DNA from: Desulfoplanes sp. | GTDB taxonomy: Bacteria > Desulfobacterota > Desulfovibrionia > Desulfovibrionales > Desulfomicrobiaceae | DNA: 7,684 nucleotides | Direction: 5' to 3' | Assembly (NCBI GenBank): GCA_028708105.1 | Contig: JAQVZR010000074.1 | Location: 1 to 7,684 of the forward strand | In this document: piece by piece, positions 5,153 through 7,684 of the stretch | How positions within the stretch are numbered: the first letter of the stretch is position 1 | Layout: each line of letters begins with the position of its first letter | Notes under the pieces: model-generated | What the model was told of the DNA's origin: nothing | Database searches by the model: none | The model's input: the letters and a program-made list of their open reading frames with translations, nothing else | Translations under genes and position numbers: made by a program

Positions 5153-6733
5153 ATGACAACTGTACTGGTCGTCTTTATTGCTGCACTTCTTCTTTCTCTG
5201 ATCACGGTTCCCTGGGCCGGGAGGCTGGGTACACGTTTTGGGGCCGTTGATCTGCCTGGGGGGCGGCGGGTGAACACCCGGCCCATTCCCCGAAGCGGGG
5301 GGATAGGGCTTGTTTTCAGTTTTACCCTGGCCCTGATCCTGTGCAAGATTTCCGGGACCCAGATTGCCGCATTGATCACGGCCAGCCCGGAGATGCTTGG
5401 TTTTTTAGGCGGGGGAATTCTGGTTGTGGGCATCGGGCTCTTTGATGACTTCCACAGCCTCGGTCCCCGGATTAAATTTGCGGCCCAGATTGCCGGGGCC
5501 TCCCTTGCCTTTGCTTCGGGCATCTGTATTCCCCTTCCCGACATGATTCCTCTGCCCGCATTCCACCCTGTATTTTCCTACGGCATCACGGTGTTCTGGT
5601 TTCTTCTGCTCATCAATGCCATCAACCTCATCGACGGGGTGGACGGCCTTGCCAGCGGTATTGTGTTTTTTGCCTCCCTGGTCATGGTGTTTCTGGCCCT
5701 TCTTGAACAGCATTATGCCCTGGCTCTTTTTTTTGCGGCCCTGTGCGGCTCCATCCTCGGATTTCTGCGGTATAATTTCAATCCCGCCACGGTGTTCATG
5801 GGCGACGGGGGCAGTTATTTCCTGGGCTATACCATGGCGGGTCTGGCCGTGTGGGGATCAGCCAAAACCCATCTGAGTTCGGCGTTGCTCATCCCCATTG
5901 TTGCTCTGGGCATTCCCCTCATGGATACCCTGCTGGCACCCATCCGCCGCTGGCTGCGGGGCAAGGCCATGTTCCAGCCCGACAAGGGACATATCCATCA
6001 TAAACTGCTGGCCAGGGGATATAATACCCGGCGTGTGGTGGCCATTCTTTATGCGGCAACCGTTGTCCTCTGTCTCGGGTGTGTGCTTGTGGTCAATCTG
6101 GAAGATGAATACGCCGGTCTGGTCCTGGTTCTTCTGGGCGGCACCATGGTTGTGATGATGCGCCAGTCGGGGTATATGGAATATCTGGCCGTGGACAAGG
6201 TGGCGGGGTGGTTCCGGGACATGTACGACAGCTGTGGCCTGAGCCATGACCGGCGGACTTTTCTGGATATCCAGCTGGAAATGAACAAGGCACCTGATCT
6301 GGCCACGCTCTGGGACCTCACAGGCCTGGCCTTTGCCCGCACCGGGGTTGATTATGCCGAACTGTTTGTCAGAAACGGCGGGCCTGCCCCGGTATCTCCT
6401 TCTTACGCAGCTCCCCATCTCCTGACCTGCGACCTCGCCCCGGGATCAACCCTGACCTGGCAGCGCGACGCCACCATGCCCGATCTGTGCAAGCATAGCA
6501 TGTATAAACTCGAACTTCCTCTCATGACAAAAGGCAACCGCCACCTGGGGGTGTTGTGGGTCGTGGTGGACGTGGAAGAAAAAGACCCCTGTGCGTATTT
6601 TCTGCGCAGGATGGAACAGCTGCGGGTGGCGCTTATCAGGCGCATGGCAGCTTTGGCGCATGAGGAGACGGGGAAGGCGGGGAGACAGGGAGACGGGAGA
6701 CAGGGAGACAGGGAGACAGGAGACGGAACCTAA
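5153..6733 (+). CDS. WecA/MraY-family undecaprenyl-phosphate sugar-1-phosphate transferase with C-terminal extension
   Basis: This polytopic inner-membrane enzyme transfers a sugar-1-phosphate, probably a HexNAc-1-phosphate, from a UDP-sugar to undecaprenyl phosphate, the first step of O-antigen or exopolysaccharide assembly. Family motifs appear in order: 'RPIPRSGGIG' (43-52); the metal-binding Asp pair D98-D99 in 'DDFHSLGPRIK'; 'NAINLIDGVDGLA' (155-167); 'FMGDGGS' (215-221); and the cytosolic HxHH loop 'PDKGHIHHKLL' (276-286), which places it nearer WecA/TagO than MraY. The membrane part ends near 337. Typical WecA proteins stop about there (roughly 350-360 residues), but this one has 526. 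The extra ~185 residues are soluble, look alpha/beta ('YKLELPL...HLGVLWVVVDVE'), and match no domain I recognise. The final tail (GRQGDGRQGDRETGDGT) is encoded by a tandem repeat. The start is ATG 5153 with 'AAAAGG' six bases upstream; a TTG at 5114 lies in the terminator loop. Confidence 0.88.
   Translation: MTTVLVVFIAALLLSLITVPWAGRLGTRFGAVDLPGGRRVNTRPIPRSGGIGLVFSFTLALILCKISGTQIAALITASPEMLGFLGGGILVVGIGLFDDFHSLGPRIKFAAQIAGASLAFASGICIPLPDMIPLPAFHPVFSYGITVFWFLLLINAINLIDGVDGLASGIVFFASLVMVFLALLEQHYALALFFAALCGSILGFLRYNFNPATVFMGDGGSYFLGYTMAGLAVWGSAKTHLSSALLIPIVALGIPLMDTLLAPIRRWLRGKAMFQPDKGHIHHKLLARGYNTRRVVAILYAATVVLCLGCVLVVNLEDEYAGLVLVLLGGTMVVMMRQSGYMEYLAVDKVAGWFRDMYDSCGLSHDRRTFLDIQLEMNKAPDLATLWDLTGLAFARTGVDYAELFVRNGGPAPVSPSYAAPHLLTCDLAPGSTLTWQRDATMPDLCKHSMYKLELPLMTKGNRHLGVLWVVVDVEEKDPCAYFLRRMEQLRVALIRRMAALAHEETGKAGRQGDGRQGDRETGDGT
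6664..6726. repeat. GGGAGACA-type tandem repeat inside the 3' end of the transferase gene
   Basis: Units of 7-8 bp built on 'CAGGGAGA' and 'CGGGAGA' repeat here and encode the Gly/Arg/Gln/Asp-rich tail of the transferase. A further partial copy, 'GGGAGACAGGA', lies at 6800-6810 in the gap. Change in unit number would shift the frame and alter the tail and stop position. Confidence 0.75.
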
Positions 6734-6862
6734 CACCTAACACCTAACACCTAAAACCTAAAACCGTTTTTCACCGCGAAGGGCGCGAAGGAACGCCAAG
6801 GGAGACAGGAAGGAACCTAAAACCTAAAACCTAAAACCTAAAACCTAAAACCTAAAACCTAA
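6727..6862. repeat. AACCTAA heptamer arrays around a CGCGAAGG element
   Basis: Five 7-bp units lie at 6727-6761 (AACCTAA, then CACCTAA three times, then AACCTAA); the first contains the TAA stop of the transferase gene. Next comes the element at 6765-6791, which matches 381-406 with one extra base. Seven perfect AACCTAA units follow at 6814-6862. The heptamer is the reverse-strand counterpart of the GGWTTTA array at 176-206. Confidence 0.88.
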
Positions 6863-6879
6863 AACATACAACCTCATTC

Positions 6880-7684
6880 ATGTCTAAAAAATCCCATCCC
6901 ACCATCCGCACACTCCTCCTCATCGCCCTCATTTTCGCTCCCATTCCTTTCGGGTCGGTGCATGTGTGGGCCTATTCCCTGCTTAATCTTCTGGTGCTCG
7001 CGGCCGCTTTGGTGTGGGTGGCCGGGGATCTGCGCGGGAGCGAGTTCTCCTGGGTTCGGACGCCGGTTGACGGGTTTGTGCTGGGGTTTTTTCTTTGGGT
7101 CGGGGTGCAGATGGTGCCCCTGCCTCTTTCTGTGATGGAGTGGGTCAGTCCTCAGGGGGCGGCGGTGTGGCAGGGGTTTTTTCAGACGGTGGGGTGGCCT
7201 TCTGCCTGGAAGCCTCTTTCCCTGGTGGTGCATGCCACGCGCCTGGCCTGGGTGCAGGGGATTGTGTTTGTTCTGGTCTTCCAGCTCACGGCCCAGGTGT
7301 TCGGGAAACGGGAGTATGTCATCCGTCTGACCCGGGTGTTCATCATTCTGGGAGCCTGTCTGGCTCTGTACGGACTCTTTGAGAACCTGAGCGGCCATGA
7401 TCATATTCTCTGGTGGAAGCACCAATGGCAGCGGGGATCGTTTCGGGTGTGCGGGACCTTTATCAATCCCGACCATTTCGGGTTCTATCTGAACCTTATC
7501 ATCCCCCTGGCCCTGGGCTATATCTATCGGGCACGGTTCCGGCCCAGGGAACAGAATGCCTCCCGGGATACCCGCTCTCTCTTCAGACGGCTTGTGGATG
7601 GGGCCATCGATCCCGGGGCAAAGGCCCAGAAAACCGGGCTGCTGGTGTTTTTTACAGCCATCATGATGGCCGTCTGCGTCCTCA
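6880..7684 (+). CDS. O-antigen ligase/polymerase-like membrane protein (partial, 3' end outside window)
   Basis: The frame is open from ATG 6880 to the window end: 268 complete codons and no stop. The first 230 residues contain several hydrophobic helices (about 11-27, 29-45, 59-77, 125-142, 148-165 and 200-220) joined by short loops, and a further one begins near 253. 'GTFINPDHFGFYL' (192-204) followed by a long helix is typical of O-antigen ligase/Wzy-type proteins (Wzy_C, Pfam PF04932), where 'GTf.N.Nhfa.yL' precedes a helix. These inner-membrane proteins join lipid-linked glycan units to each other or to lipid A core or proteins on the periplasmic side. There is no Shine-Dalgarno sequence: the leader is the AACCTAA array plus a short A/C-rich stretch, so translation may be weak or coupled. 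Codon use and GC match the transferase gene upstream. Confidence 0.78.
   Translation, partial: MSKKSHPTIRTLLLIALIFAPIPFGSVHVWAYSLLNLLVLAAALVWVAGDLRGSEFSWVRTPVDGFVLGFFLWVGVQMVPLPLSVMEWVSPQGAAVWQGFFQTVGWPSAWKPLSLVVHATRLAWVQGIVFVLVFQLTAQVFGKREYVIRLTRVFIILGACLALYGLFENLSGHDHILWWKHQWQRGSFRVCGTFINPDHFGFYLNLIIPLALGYIYRARFRPREQNASRDTRSLFRRLVDGAIDPGAKAQKTGLLVFFTAIMMAVCVL

Noticed and set aside
5858..6418. Minus-strand open frame of 186 codons
   Set aside because: It is fully antisense to the sugar-1-phosphate transferase, whose motifs are intact on the plus strand.
6814..6862. Telomere-like CCTAAAA repeats suggesting a replicon end or eukaryotic DNA
   Set aside because: The genes are clearly bacterial, and other 7-bp arrays with different units occur throughout the window, so this is a member of that family rather than a telomere.

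Overview
The window appears to be an accessory insertion inside a surface-polysaccharide (O-antigen or exopolysaccharide) locus of a Gram-negative bacterium. The repeat style (heptamer arrays and units containing 'ACCGCGAAGGGCGCGAAGG') and mixed GC content recall sulfate-reducing Desulfobacterales. That placement is from memory of the repeat style, not from any marker gene here.

Layout, all genes on the + strand. (1) The C-terminal end of a gene, possibly a family-4-like glycosyltransferase (2-142). (2) A repeat-rich gap (143-413). (3) A compact AT-rich three-gene cassette: a DUF2971-like protein (414-1133), a small three-helix membrane protein resembling the Pycsar effector PycTM (1163-1678), and a class III nucleotidyl cyclase resembling the pyrimidine cyclase PycC (1693-2514). 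I read this as a Pycsar anti-phage system (cCMP or cUMP signalling to a membrane effector) with an additional upstream gene. (4) A gap holding a small, possibly truncated ORF (2757-2939). (5) A four-helix-bundle protein of the S23/IVP family (3050-3427), bracketed on both sides by 7-bp-period repeat arrays. (6) A 481-residue ImmA/IrrE-type zinc metallopeptidase with a long uncharacterised N-terminal half (3498-4943). (7) A strong intrinsic terminator (5093-5135) only 17 bases before the next start codon. (8) A WecA/MraY-family polyprenyl-phosphate sugar-1-phosphate transferase with an unusual soluble C-terminal extension (5153-6733). (9) A second repeat block, then the start of an O-antigen ligase/polymerase-like membrane protein cut by the window end (6880-7684).

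The flanking genes would work together: the WecA-like enzyme loads the first sugar on undecaprenyl phosphate, glycosyltransferases extend it, and the ligase/polymerase-like protein processes the finished glycan. The central genes have no evident role in that pathway and look like defence or mobile cargo.

The most striking structural signal is that nearly every non-coding gap is built from tandem 7-bp units. The unit sequence differs (GGWTTTA, AACGRAA-like, GRTCKGA, TCYGNNN, AACCTAA) but the period is the same. These arrays bracket the Pycsar-like cassette and the four-helix gene, run into the ends of two ORFs, and border the polysaccharide genes at both ends of the insertion.
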